DNA of 64,000 bases from Saccharomycopsis phalli. Taxonomy: Eukaryota; Ascomycota; Saccharomycetes; Ascoideales; Saccharomycopsidaceae. This document shows, in pieces, positions 32,520 through 43,097 of this stretch; the first letter of the stretch is position 1, and each line of letters opens with the position of its first letter. The stretch lies in the NCBI GenBank assembly GCA_020342235.1, contig CP073216.1:1426001-1490000 (forward strand), read 5' to 3'. Under the pieces are notes generated by a model that worked only from the letters and a program-made list of their open reading frames with translations, had not been told where the DNA came from and searched no databases. The translations under genes were made by a program, and so were the position numbers.

Positions 32520-33262
32520 TGGGATGATTATGCAATGCTGTAAAAAAATTTATATACGCATTACCCGTGCGTTACTATTTCCTGGATCAATAAAACTGTC
32601 GGACACGCGAAGCTTGCCGTCAGTAACGCTGATTTTAATGATATTTATTTCAGTATTTAGCTATCATCTGTGGAAGTACGGGGGTTTGGCAATTTTATTT
32701 TACTGAGGAAAATTCTGGGGCAGCTATTGACGAAAACCCTGATTGGAAATTATACAACTGTGTGGGGATAAACTTTCATGGAACTTGTTTGTTGGTGGTG
32801 CTAGTATGTGCTAGTTATTGATATAAGAAGCCTGGCCACTCTTGCTTAGGATAGAACGAGAACCTCATGATGAAGTCACTGTATTAGTTGCATGTCAGAT
32901 TGTATTATATACTACTTGTACAAGATATTTTCAGCCCAATGGTATACTTGCAAAACTAGTTATTGGAATTGTAGTTTGCGAAATTGCCAGGATTTGTTGA
33001 TGGGTTGTATTGATGCTTAAATTGGGTATATAATAGATGCCAGTATCACACGTGACCAAAGAGCAGGGAAGTTGGAGATACTTGGCTAATTAAAACTGAA
33101 GCATTTTGAGGATAAATTATGAATATATAACAGTATAAAAGATATATAAATGAAGGTATAAAAGGAATGAAAAGCCGAATCGAGACTAGAATACAATTGA
33201 GTGCTACCAAACGACATCACGTGCTGCATACAGAAGACAAATTTTCAACTACACTTTATCCA
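32520..33262. other. Divergent intergenic region with a decayed retroposon
   Basis: The shared region between DBP6 (minus) and RSM19 (plus). It holds a decayed family-1 SINE/LINE tail (32640-32875) and AT-rich DNA. Confidence 0.5.
32640..32875 (-). mobile_element. Decayed family-1 SINE or LINE tail
   Basis: Reading on the minus strand, it matches the order of landmarks of family 1: ccaggcttct, acaagtt.catg, gggttttcg.caatag, ctgcc.cag, and gctaaatactgaaataaata. Strongly diverged and therefore old. Confidence 0.6.
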
Positions 33263-33535
33263 ATGAGACCGACACTTTGTACTCTAGCGCGATCTGCGTG
33301 GAAGGGACCACATATAGTTCCGTTGCCGATTTCCAAGGCGCTCAAGGACAAGACGCCGATTCGTACGAATGCGCGGTCTTGTACGATTTTGCCGCAGTTT
33401 GTTGGGATCAAGTTTCAGGTGCACAATGGCAAGGAGTATGTGAGTTTTGTGGTGACTGAGAATATGGTGGGGAGTAAGTTGGGTGAGTTTGCGCCTACGC
33501 GGAAGAGATTTAAGTATTCGTTGACCAAGAACTAG
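33263..33535 (+). CDS. RSM19: Mitochondrial ribosomal protein uS19m
   Basis: 90 aa, the S19 protein of the mitochondrial small ribosomal subunit. [39 protein letters not shown] and [17 protein letters not shown] align without gaps to yeast Rsm19 (91 aa). I chose the ATG giving [17 protein letters not shown] because it matches the length and short basic presequence of the family; the frame is open 96 bp upstream, but that part shows no conservation. Confidence 0.95.
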   Translation: MRPTLCTLARSAWKGPHIVPLPISKALKDKTPIRTNARSCTILPQFVGIKFQVHNGKEYVSFVVTENMVGSKLGEFAPTRKRFKYSLTKN

Positions 33536-33634
33536 AGTGGGTGGATGTAGATGGTAGTACGTGTAAATATATGGATAAGAAGTGTGTAAGGTGAGGCTGG
33601 AATGAGTGAATAAGTGGAGTGAAGATGGAAGTGA

Positions 33635-33793
33635 AGATGGAATGGAAATGGAATGGAAATGGAATGGAAATGGAATGGAAATGGAATGGAAATGGAATGG
33701 AAATGGAATGGAAATGGAATGGAAATGGAATGGAAATGGAATGGAAATGGAATGGAAATGGAATGGAAATGGAAATGGAATGGAAATGGAATG
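33635..33793. repeat. 11-bp satellite-like repeat (GGAATGGAAAT)
   Basis: About 14 nearly perfect copies. Because 11 is not a multiple of 3, several frames are open through it and give artificial Met/Trp/Asn or Phe/His/Ser repeat peptides. Confidence 0.95.
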
Positions 33794-34195
33794 GTGGTAT
33801 AATGATATGTGGATATGGTAGTATATACCAAATTCTAGAATATGGTATAGTTTAATCATGAAACTGGCATGCTGCATGGCCATTGTGATTAATTATTAGT
33901 GGATATAATTAGTGATGGATGGATGGATTAAATGGAGACAATGGAATGGACAGTTGGTCTGCAACCAACTGTTGATCTGGTGGTAGACTTGACTATGGAA
34001 TTGAACGGGTTGCGAGTTTATAATTACTGATTAAATTGTTGCATCCTTGGATTGTTTAAAGTGTTGTGGTATACTTGAGCCGAGGAAAGTGTATGAGGGT
34101 TGTAGTTGACATGGTTGATTCAATATCCAAACAGTAATGAGAAAGGTAATTGAATGAATGATGTGTTATGGTTGGTGTATTAATTGTAATTTGAT

Positions 34196-34362
34196 ATAAA
34201 TTTATGACTGTATCAATTTATGACTGTATCAATTTATGACTGTATCAATTTATGACTGTATCAATTCATGACTGTATCAATTTATGACTGTATCAATTCA
34301 TGACTGTATCAATATATGACTGTATCAATTTATGACTGTATCAATTCATGACTGTATCGATC
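34196..34362. repeat. 16-bp tandem repeat (TATCAATTTATGACTG)
   Basis: About ten copies; the T/C variation in 'atttatg/attcatg' alternates along the array. Confidence 0.92.
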
Positions 34363-34639
34363 ATGTGCTTGTATGGATCTGTTATCGGATTGGCAGTAAC
34401 ACGTGCCCAACACCCTGGCTAAACGTCTACTGAATAAACCAGCAGGAATTAATACCAAATGACAAATTCTCTGCACAGGCTACTGAGATGTAAATTAATT
34501 TCATTTCCTTGACTCACTTCCATACATTCCATGTACATGTGGATCAAAGGTGGGGTTAATGTATGGAAAGATGAGAAAATCAGCCAATCCATCCAGCTGT
34601 CCTGCCACATGACAACGGTCCGTCATATTTACTCAGGTG

Positions 34640-34795
34640 TTTATTATACATTGTCATATTATCATACATTGACATGTTATCATACTCTGTCAACATTATA
34701 CTCCATAATATTGTCATACCCCATTGTATTGTCATACCATTACATTGTCATACCATTACATTGTCATGGTACATTACATTGTCATACTAAATGTG
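34640..34795. repeat. Degenerate repeat (CATTGTCATACCATTA-like)
   Basis: Several copies of 'cattgtcataccatta' and shorter variants. Confidence 0.75.
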
Positions 34796-34886
34796 TAGCC
34801 GTTGTGTAATGCACATTGCTACGCCAAGATTTTTTCCGACCACCTGAAACTCTCTTTTTTTTTTTTTCTTTTCCAAAACTCCCACC

Positions 34887-37550
34887 ATGGTTTGGGATCA
34901 TTTAAATGTGAGTATTAAACAAGTCCGGCTGTCGGGCAGCCCACGGGATTTTTGAGAAACACAGTTGGTGGCCGAGGGACCATATCGGAGGATATCCGGT
35001 GGCTGATACAGCCACATTTTACAATACAAGCATTGAATATATTCCCTGCTCTTTTCCGTCTCACCTCTTTCATCTCACCTTCCGTCTCACCTTCCGTCTT
35101 ACCTCTTCCATCTCACCCCTCCCATTCTCCTCTCCCTCCCATCTCCTCTCCCTCCCATCTCCTCTCCCTCCCATCTTCTCTTACTAACAAAGATCGACAA
35201 AGCACACATTGCATATGCCATTGTCGCCGTCTTCACCGCCAGTTTCTCCCTTGTATCCCTCTTTGTCAAGGAAAAACTCTACATTGGCGAATCCACCGTT
35301 GCCTCGATCTACGGTCTTATTGTCGGCCCACACTGCCTCAACTGGTTCGCACCAACAACATGGGGAAACTCAGACTACATCACCCTCGAGCTCTCGCGGA
35401 TCGCACTTGTGATCCAAATATTCGCGGTCGCCGTCGAGTTGCCCAAGAAATACATGCTCCGCCACTGGGTCTCGGTGTTCATGCTCCTTGTGCCGGTGAT
35501 GACCGCAGGGTTTTTGACCATCGGCGCCTTTGTCTACCTTCTTTTCCCGTTCAACTTCTCCGAGTCGCTTATCATCAGCGCATGCATCACGGCTACAGAC
35601 CCTGTTCTTGCTGCTGCAGTGGTAGGCAAAGGCAAGTTCGCCCAGCGGGTCCCCGGCCACTTGAGAAATATCTTGTCCGCGGAATCGGGCTGCAACGACG
35701 GCATGGCGTTCCCGTTCATTTACCTAGGCATCAACCTCGTGGTGCACCACGGTCATGCGGGCGAAATCGTCAAGGACTGGATCTGCATCAGCATCTTGTA
35801 CGAGTGTGGTCTAGGGTGTCTTATTGGAGTGGCCATTGGCTATGTCGGACGGCACGCGATTAAATTCGCAGAAAAGAAAAACCTCATTGACCGCGAGTCG
35901 CTTCTAGCGTTTTACTTCTTTCTTGCCCTCATGTCCGCGGGATTCGGCTCAATGTTGGGCGTCGACGACTTGCTTGTATCTTTTGCGGCTGGCGCAGCAT
36001 TCTCGTGGGACGGATGGTTCGCCAGAAAAACAGAGGAGGCTCACGTCTCCACCGTGATTGATCTTCTTCTCAACATGTCGTATTTCGTCTACTTTGGCGC
36101 AATCATCCCCTGGAGCCAGTTCAACAACCATGCCATTGGCACCGACGTATGGAGACTCATTGTTCTTGCGATTGTCGTGCTCTTTTTGCGCCGGATCCCC
36201 GCGGTTCTTGCCTTGAAGCCGTTCATTCCCGACATCAAAACCTGGCGTGAGGCGCTCTTCTGCGGCCATTTCGGCCCCATTGGCGTTGGAGCAGTTTTCG
36301 CCGCGATTTTGGCCCGTGGAGAGTTGGAAAAAACCGTCACCGACGAACCAACCCCGTTGAAACACCTCCCGGAACCAGGATCGCCCCACTACCGCTTGAT
36401 CGCGTGCATCTGGCCCATTGTCACGTTTCTCGTCATTTCCTCCATCATCGTCCACGGTTCCTCCGTCGCAGTGCTTACTTTGGGCCGCCATTTGAACAGC
36501 ATGGCGCTCTCCATGTCGTTCACTGCGACAAACACCACTTCCAACGGCACAAACTGGCTCAACAGACTCCCTAAGCTTGAGACAAACGGCCGCACGTTTT
36601 CGCTCCACCGTGTCGACACCATGGCCCCAAAGAAGAAGAACGGCCAGGTCGATGTCCCTATGGAAAAGGTCGAGACCAGCGGCATCAAGTACCGGCCTGC
36701 TGGCGGAATGGACCGCAAAAAGAGAAAAAACCGCCGCCGGAACCGGATCAACAACCTCAAGGCCAGACCGCAACCAGAACAGTTTGATCTCAAGGCCAGA
36801 CCGCAGCCCGAGCAGTTTGACCTCACCAAGCTCCATGAAAAACGTCAGGACGACCTCAAGGAGTCTCCTGAATCCACACAGGGCTCGTCCGATACAAAAG
36901 AGCCGGAGTTTTCTTCGCATGCTTCTCAGGAATTGGTCGCCCCCGAAAATTTGGAGGCTCCTAGTTTAGTGGATTCTGACGATGTGCCTCATCAAATGCC
37001 CATCAAGGCGTTTGCCGAAGGTAACAAGCTCATCATGGAAGATCACCAGGGCGAAATCATCGACACTATCCATTACTCCGACGGCTCCAATCGAGCCACA
37101 CCAGTCGCCTCCAACGTGCTTTCTCCGTCAGATTCCCGCAAATCCACCAGCTCAGATCGCAAAAAGGTCTTTGCTTACAAGGTTGACAACTACTTGGTCA
37201 TTGAAAACGAGCATGGCGAAATCATTCGCCGGTATGAGATCCATAGTCACGGCCACAATGGCCAGGATCGACTGAATAAAGTGGCCCTCACCAGCGTCAA
37301 GCCGCGCTCCAATTCCATCGTCGGAAAGACCTTGTTTGCCGTTGGCTTGGGTAAGCTGACTGACCAGACTACCGAGAATCCAGACGCAAGTGACATTCCA
37401 GAGGACGAGGAGAGTGACGTGGATGAAAGTGATGCTGATGAAAGTGACATTGACGAGGAGACGGAGGTCGAGAAACGCAGACGGTTGGCTGCATTGAGCA
37501 AGTCGCCCTTGCCAAGAGACGATTCTGACGAAGAGGCCCCAGTAACGTGA
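34887..37550 (+). CDS. NHA1: Plasma-membrane Na+(K+)/H+ antiporter Nha1, with intron
   Basis: Exon 1 is 34887-34907 (MVWDHLN), exon 2 is 35193-37550, giving 792 aa. The junction restores the family start (compare yeast MAIWEQLEVSKAHVAYA). The protein exports Na+ and K+ in exchange for H+ at the plasma membrane. About 12 membrane segments occupy residues 1-430, with KEKLYIGESTVASIYGLIVGP, ITATDP (142-144) and the ion-site pair GVDDLLVSFAAG (Asp265-Asp266; equivalent Asps are essential in S. cerevisiae). A long hydrophilic cytosolic tail follows, with a basic cluster (KKRKNRRR), a duplicated KARPQPEQFDL repeat, and an acidic end (DESDADESDIDEE). The tail is shorter than in S. cerevisiae (985 aa). 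Confidence 0.95.
34908..35192 (+). other. NHA1 spliceosomal intron
   Basis: 285-bp phase-0 intron: donor GTGAGT (34908-34913), branch box TACTAAC (35182-35188) and acceptor AAAG ending at 35192, so the branch A is only about 5 nt from the acceptor. The 3' third is a CT-rich tract with internal 'tcccatctcctctccc' repeats. Supported by recovery of the conserved N-terminus. Confidence 0.9.
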
Positions 37551-38760
37551 TAAGGTAAGGGTGATAAGGTGAAGATGATAAGGTAAAGGTTACCAAAGGT
37601 GAATGTGTCAATTGTCAAGTGGTATTAGCGTGACAGGTATATATTGTACTTGATCATAGGACAGTTGCAAATGATGAATGGAGACTTGATCAACTATTTT
37701 CTGAGCAATGCTTTAATTGAGGCCAAGCGATGACATTCTATTGCAAATGCGTGCAACTCCACTCTACTATCATCAGATTCATGTCTAGTCAATGGTTGGG
37801 TACAAGAACTATCATGAAGATTGGCGCTTCTATTACTATAAGGTGGCCCTCTTGTCAATATCACCTATGGCCCTCTTGTCAATATAACATATGACCCTCT
37901 TGTCAATATAACATATGACCTACTTATCAATATAAGATAAATGCCATTGCTACTAAAATCTCAGATTTTATCATTTACAAACCAATAGATTTGAGATATC
38001 TGACAATTCATTATAGAACGATATATAGAATGGAGGTAATGTTTAACCCTACAGATGTCCAGTATGATTCAATGTATCATCCTCCATAATAAATCACCAT
38101 ACTAATCTTCTACCAAGCTTTTACAAATTTCCAATGGCATTATTATCCTGCGTTGTTCCTCTCATGAACATACCCAACAACATTATATCATCTACCGAAT
38201 ATGGAAAAGACTATAAATCACAAAGCCCAGACCAATCTTTGGTAAATATTGTCAACTATTGCTGATCTTGATTGTCAGCATGAAACAATGAGCTATGGAA
38301 AATCATTCCCTGACGAGTCCTTGCACATAGTATACATTCTATATGCAACAGTCTTGTCAATAGCATATAATCTACATGCACAAGTCTATAAAGTCTGTCT
38401 TCAAAATATTCACCTACTCCATCCTATCATTAGTCGTGCATTTGCAAGTTGGCACAAGAGGACATGGGATCCATCAAAAAGTCATAGACATGTCTCAGCA
38501 CCAAGTATCACTTAAATTAACTTAAATTCATAGCATCCATTCAGCATCAAAATACTCCTTGCCAATCTTCATTGTTTTCTCTTGCTGGACTAAATGTTAT
38601 AAATTCATCAACGACAATACAGACAGTTCTTCATTATTAAACTTGCAGTCATAATGAAACATTTCCAACCATATCACTGTTGGGTGTGCGACTCTGGGCC
38701 ATGAAACCATATCCATAAACCTATTTAAATACCAGCAAATTGCCTTCATATATTCAAGCA
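37551..38760. other. Intergenic region with 24-bp repeat
   Basis: AT-rich. A 24-bp tandem repeat (37844-37938, four copies around 'ccctcttgtcaatataacat') is the only structure I see. Confidence 0.6.
37844..37938. repeat. 24-bp tandem repeat
   Basis: Four copies with increasing divergence to the right. Confidence 0.85.
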
Positions 38761-39705
38761 ATGTCTGAACCAGAATTATCAACGGTATTTGATACCATTA
38801 CAGAATCAGTCGAGACTTTACTCGAAAAATTCAAGGAGCTCCAACTCTTGGTATCAGATTCACCAAATGGTGACAGAAAGATCCCTGACTATGCCCTTGC
38901 CAAGAAAAGGCCGGAAGTTACTCCAGAGCTTGACCTTGAGCTTCAAGAAAAGTTGAGGGACATCCAGCACTACTCACCTACGATTATCATAGACCCACAT
39001 AGTGCATATCCTTCTGGAGCTTCTCGCAAGTATCTGTACAATACTTCATATATAAAACCAAGATCTCCAACTCTGGCATTTCTCTCGCCATTGTCCTACT
39101 TTTGGAAACTCCAAGAGCAGATGATTGACAATTCTATTCATCCAGATATCTGGTTTATTACAGTATTTCAAGAATTTAGAAATTATTACCCAGATATGCC
39201 ATTAGTCACGGGCAAACTCGCGTATGCTTTTTATGTTGCTTACATCTGCCAAAATGTTGGTTTTAAAGAAACCAGGGTATCGCGAGTGACAGAACTCCGA
39301 TCCACCCTACCGACAAGCAGTGAAAAACTAGAAGAATATGTGAAAAGACTTTATGATTCATATATCTTGTCTTTAGGAAAAAAAGAGATTGATTCGCATG
39401 TTTGTGCGGTTATTAAGGATCGCATGTCTTCGGAATACGAAGTTGTTAAAACTGCCCTAGAAACAAATACATGGTTTGGTTCTAAATTTAGTTCTATGAA
39501 GTTTGATGAGTATTATCATAATGCGTATGATAATCAACGTAAAAACAAGAGCCCTTATCTGGATAAGGAAACTTTGGGTAAGGCTGCATTTGAGGTGGAT
39601 GATATGGCGCCTTTTATAGCTACTGAATATCTTTGGATTGTACCTGACACTGAGGAAAATGATGAACTTGAGGATAAATCAAGTATAACTAGTCTTTCTG
39701 GCTAG
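38761..39705 (+). CDS. Unknown protein with a weak ARID-like region
   Basis: 314 aa from MSEPELSTVFDTI (a start 21 bp upstream is also possible). No strong signature. Residues ~105-220 contain FWKLQEQM, then VTGKLAYAFYVAYICQNVGFKETRV, TELRSTL and LEEYVKRLYDSYIL. Their order and spacing recall the ARID DNA-binding domain of JARID1/Ecm5-type proteins, but key consensus residues are missing. The rest is acidic and polar; the C-terminus is Glu/Asp/Ser-rich. A TATTTAAA element lies 32 bp upstream of the ATG. It sits at the border of a repeat-rich accessory region, so a transposon-derived or fast-evolving gene is possible. Confidence 0.5.
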   Translation: MSEPELSTVFDTITESVETLLEKFKELQLLVSDSPNGDRKIPDYALAKKRPEVTPELDLELQEKLRDIQHYSPTIIIDPHSAYPSGASRKYLYNTSYIKPRSPTLAFLSPLSYFWKLQEQMIDNSIHPDIWFITVFQEFRNYYPDMPLVTGKLAYAFYVAYICQNVGFKETRVSRVTELRSTLPTSSEKLEEYVKRLYDSYILSLGKKEIDSHVCAVIKDRMSSEYEVVKTALETNTWFGSKFSSMKFDEYYHNAYDNQRKNKSPYLDKETLGKAAFEVDDMAPFIATEYLWIVPDTEENDELEDKSSITSLSG

Positions 39706-39854
39706 TCTATAACTCTATACACTGGTAGAAAATGAAGGCACTCTATAGTCAGTATAGTAATTTGTTGACTTTTCAGCTGTAGTTGGCTTTGTTGATTTTC
39801 TGCTTATAGGCAGAAGACAAGGTTTAAATCTAGGTGAAGTACGGTTGATAATTG

Positions 39855-40351
39855 TCGATGTCTAATTCATCGTCCATTGAGTGTGACATCGTTACAAACT
39901 TATACTCAGATATTTAATAAGTTATAGATAAGTTTTGTTCCTTTTATAATTGAATAATCGGAACGGTAGTGATGATTGAATTGATATTCTTAGATGCCCT
40001 ACTACTACGGAAATATCTTTCCTTTTATAGTAGAAATATCCACTCATAAATCTACTCAGCCATGATCTTCACATTCCTTTACAACTGCATTAACTGCATG
40101 TTGTGCAGGGATTGTGAGTTCATTCTAACGGAGACTAGATCTCCGTTATTGGTGACTTACTCGTGGTGTTCAACCTCAACAAAAGGGGTGATATTTCCGT
40201 AATTAAAAATATAGAAGAATGTCAATTCAATCATCACTACCATTCCGATTATTCAATTATGAAAGGAGCAAAACTCATCTATAATTAACTAAATATCTGA
40301 GCATAAGTTTGTAACGATGTCACACTCAATAGAAAAGGAATTAGGCATCGA
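39855..40351. mobile_element. Fold-back element with ~160-bp inverted arms
   Basis: Left arm 39855-40017 and right arm 40190-40351 are inverted copies, diverged by point differences, around a 172-bp centre that itself contains a small hairpin (aacggaga/tctccgtt, 40127-40147). Both arms contain tgtgacatcgttacaaactt. Part of the arm (ccgattat ... aaaggagcaaaac) resembles the downstream end of the solo LTR at 44.6 kb, so this could be two LTR-type ends in opposite orientation or a non-autonomous fold-back element. No transposase frame. No clear target duplication. Confidence 0.6.
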
Positions 40352-40699
40352 AAAAAACTCATTTATAATTAGCAAACTGAGCAAATTTCTAACCAATGTC
40401 TAACACTACCGACACGAACATTGGCATATACAAATGCACCAGTAAGTAATAGAGTTGTTATGAGGTTAAACTACTGTCATAACATAATAGCATATACAAA
40501 ATTTTGATTTAACGAAAATGTAACCTGTTTGTTTATATAGTTATTCGACTGAGGTCTTTTGTTAATATACTTTGTAACCATGCAAAGTCAGTAAATCCTG
40601 ACTGGGCGGGGGAAAAATAGATTGGAGTTTTGAGAAAATCAATATAAATAAAACATCACTCCAGCAGATCTTTGAAAGATTCTGTAAATGCAAAAATAA

Positions 40700-40811
40700 T
40701 GAACGCGAAGAGATTCGAACTCTTGCCTCTTACGAGGCCCGAATGCTCAGCTGTAACAGCCGAAGAGAGGACTCTTGAGTCGGGCGCCTTAGACCACTCG
40801 GCCACACGTCC
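40700..40811 (-). tRNA. tRNA-Leu(CAA) with intron
   Basis: The acceptor arms GGACGTG and CGCGTTC pair fully (with G-U pairs), discriminator A. The D-arm/A box is tggccgagtgg, the anticodon stem CCCGA/TCGGG with anticodon CAA, an intron of about 30 nt follows position 37, and the variable arm and T-arm with B box gttcgaatc are present. Sequence order closely follows yeast tRNA-Leu(CAA), which also has an intron. A T-run terminator follows (ATTTTTG on the minus strand). The Leu identity is consistent with code 12, which reassigns CUG only. Confidence 0.95.
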
Positions 40812-40824
40812 TATTCGAAAAATT

Positions 40825-41207
40825 TGTAACGATAAAATATTGTTTACACTAGACACGTGGGATACACGTGTTGGTCACATGGGATGACACGTGAACATCA
40901 CATGCCAGCGTGCGGATATGAGATGATGCCTATAGCGACGAGAAGGGAAGTCAAAACACTGCCGTGTACTGAGACGAGTCAGGAAGAATCCCGAAAGAGG
41001 ATATAAGGCAAACCTTATTGAAGGAAGTAACCCTGTCTCTGGAATAATATAAATACAGAAGGAAATAGCTAATAAATCATCAAGTAACTTAGAGATATAT
41101 TCTGAGATAACTTTACAACTTATATCTTGTAGTTAACAATACTTCATATTGTTAATTAGCCAATTTATAAGTGATTGTAACGATACCACCAGGATTTTAT
41201 CGTTACA
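40825..41207. mobile_element. LTR-like element B beside the tRNA
   Basis: 383 bp bounded by perfect inverted termini TGTAACGATAAAAT and ATTTTATCGTTACA (TG...CA). It begins 14 bp upstream of the mature tRNA-Leu 5' end, the placement known for Ty3-type elements. Three CACGTG hexamers lie near the tRNA-proximal end. A related, diverged copy in the opposite orientation lies at about 44130-44548. I see no matching 5-bp target duplication. Only the LTR remains; no internal part. Confidence 0.6.
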
Positions 41208-42042
41208 CAGTAACTACTATAACAATTCTACATTGTTCCAATCGATACCGTAATATACATTGTGTGTATAAAATTCTGAACTAAATATTTTGGAGGCAGT
41301 AAATCCCTCTTATAAGGCATTATAGGTAGGGTGATACTGCTCCATCCAGTGTAACTACAACATACAATCGTGGTTACGACACCAGGAACTCTGATAGGAT
41401 AAGTACATTTCACCGATCTACGACACAACCAACTTGTATTCTGACAGTTAAATACTGTCGTGATTATATATTACGGTCGTAAACAATACACATCCACGTA
41501 CTGGCTTCACTCAAAGTACATCAACATAACAATGAAAGATTGATTCAATGAACGTTAAGTAGACACTAGAAGAGGCGCAAAGAGCATACTAATATATTTC
41601 ATCTCTCTGGTATGTTTTTTAAATTCCAGGTAATAGGTAATAAATAATTTGGAGTATAAACCAGCTGCCATGATTCAAATGACAGCCTTCTTGAGGCGAC
41701 TGTGGCCTTGGAAGAAGGCACCAACCGTTAAGTATAGTACATGTTTCACAGATTATGGCTAGCTTAGCAGCATGCTTAGGCGTTCGGAGATGTATAATGA
41801 CTTTTATAGGTGTCAACTTATTATTTTCTGCATCCAAGGATATTTCGCGGCGCGGATCAAAATGCGCCGTTGAGAAATTCGTTACCATGTGGAATCTGCC
41901 TCGATGCCTCGAAAATACAATTTGTGAAATGTCAAACGGATATGAAAAATGAGGCACGATTGTGTAGCCGTATGGATCAGGCCAAAAATCGTGTATTTAA
42001 ATCAGCCTCTTTTCTCTCTCAACTATCAATTATCAATTATCA
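41208..42042. other. Upstream region of secreted paralog 1
   Basis: From about 41535 on, this region is nearly identical to 44563-45377 upstream of paralog 2 (apart from an LTR there), so the promoter was duplicated with the gene. A TATTTAAA element at 41994-42001 lies about 42 bp before the ATG and is conserved in paralog 2. 41208-41534 shows nothing else. Confidence 0.65.
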
Positions 42043-43035
42043 ATGAACACTTTGTCCATTTTTAACATTCTTATTGCCTTACTCTACTTGGAGTTTGGTC
42101 TTGCAACGCCAGTCCCAGCTGTTGACCTTCTGAAAGTTGATGTCACTAATTTGCTTCAACAATTTGCAGCCTCGAATAACCGAGTAAATTTTCTGGTTAG
42201 AAACAGAAATGCAAGATCAAGTTGTAATAATGAAATAGTCAAAGATGTGGTTCTCAACTACGACTACCTGAAAGATAGCAAAAAGTTCTTGGTCAGTGCG
42301 CTTTCGAAAGATGTTACCATCAAAGAAAACCAGCGGGTGTTTGAAAATTATCAATATTACGCAGACATTTCATCGTTATTAAAAAGTCAGACAGTTGCTG
42401 GTCCTCATACAATGGCATGGATGAATACTTTTTGGCTGAATACTGAGACCTCAAGACTGGAGGAGATTTCAAAGCATCTTGGTGATTTTTCATCATTGAG
42501 AAGAGAATGTTACACATTTCCAAGTGACTATTGGAAGGACAATGCGCCTTATGCTGAATTAGAATTATTAAGACAGCAGAATAAGATTTCTGGCAACCAA
42601 CTCTCTATGTTCAGAGCGTTGCAGGAGAGTGTGCAGAAGAAGTCCATTCTGAAAAGCATCGTCAGAAATTATATTACGGCCGTCGAAAACTTTACAACCG
42701 ATCTTGATCATATTACGGATCCTATCAAGCTTATGAATAGGTTCACAGCTGGAAAATCGTATACTTTCGCGGAATTCAATGAAATATTGCAGGAATTTCC
42801 AAACGCTCTTTTCACCGGAAAAGTCGTTGAGCAAAACGGACAGTCAATATGTGTTATTGATAAACTCAAGACTTTCTATTCGGTGCGTGGCACAGGAATC
42901 ATTCTGAATGATGACCGTACCCTCAAGCCGTCTGCAATTACCGACGGAAAACCAACTGGTAGAGCATGTGCTTCAAACTTTCAAAAGCCTAATGACATAA
43001 TGTTCTGTTTACCAGGATCGGAAGGATGTAAATAA
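42043..43035 (+). CDS. Secreted protein of unknown function, paralog 1
   Basis: 330 aa with a signal peptide (MNTLSIFNILIALLYLEFGLA, cleaved before TPVPAV) and no other membrane segment or GPI signal. It shares with paralog 2 (45.4 kb) the motifs VDxLKVD, KDVxxxYDYLK, LGDFSSLRRECYxFPxxYW, QKKSILKS, GTGxI, and the C-terminal CASNF...NDIMFCLPG..GC. Conserved cysteines suggest disulfides in an exported protein. No known domain recognised. The start is fixed by alignment with paralog 2. A decayed SINE follows 60 bp downstream. Role unknown; expansion in a repeat-rich area suggests a niche or defence function, which is inference. Confidence 0.8.
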   Translation: MNTLSIFNILIALLYLEFGLATPVPAVDLLKVDVTNLLQQFAASNNRVNFLVRNRNARSSCNNEIVKDVVLNYDYLKDSKKFLVSALSKDVTIKENQRVFENYQYYADISSLLKSQTVAGPHTMAWMNTFWLNTETSRLEEISKHLGDFSSLRRECYTFPSDYWKDNAPYAELELLRQQNKISGNQLSMFRALQESVQKKSILKSIVRNYITAVENFTTDLDHITDPIKLMNRFTAGKSYTFAEFNEILQEFPNALFTGKVVEQNGQSICVIDKLKTFYSVRGTGIILNDDRTLKPSAITDGKPTGRACASNFQKPNDIMFCLPGSEGCK

Positions 43036-43097
43036 GAATGATCAAATTAGCTGGTCTAATGAGATTAAGAATATATAGCAAGAAGAGTACAGCTGCA

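Larger units (their letters stand above)
33536..34886. other. Intergenic region with three minisatellites
   Basis: Between RSM19 and NHA1, occupied largely by tandem repeats and the NHA1 upstream region with a T-rich run just before its ATG. No other gene seen. Confidence 0.6.

Noticed and set aside
33284-33883. 199-codon minus-strand ORF over RSM19 and the 11-bp repeat
   Set aside because: Antisense to a conserved gene and built from the GGAAT repeat, giving a PFHFHSIS-type peptide.
35949-36920. 323-codon minus-strand ORF opposite NHA1
   Set aside because: Antisense shadow of the antiporter and its tail.
38761-39705. Gag-like protein of a retroelement
   Set aside because: No zinc knuckle, no adjacent polymerase frame and no flanking LTRs in direct orientation.
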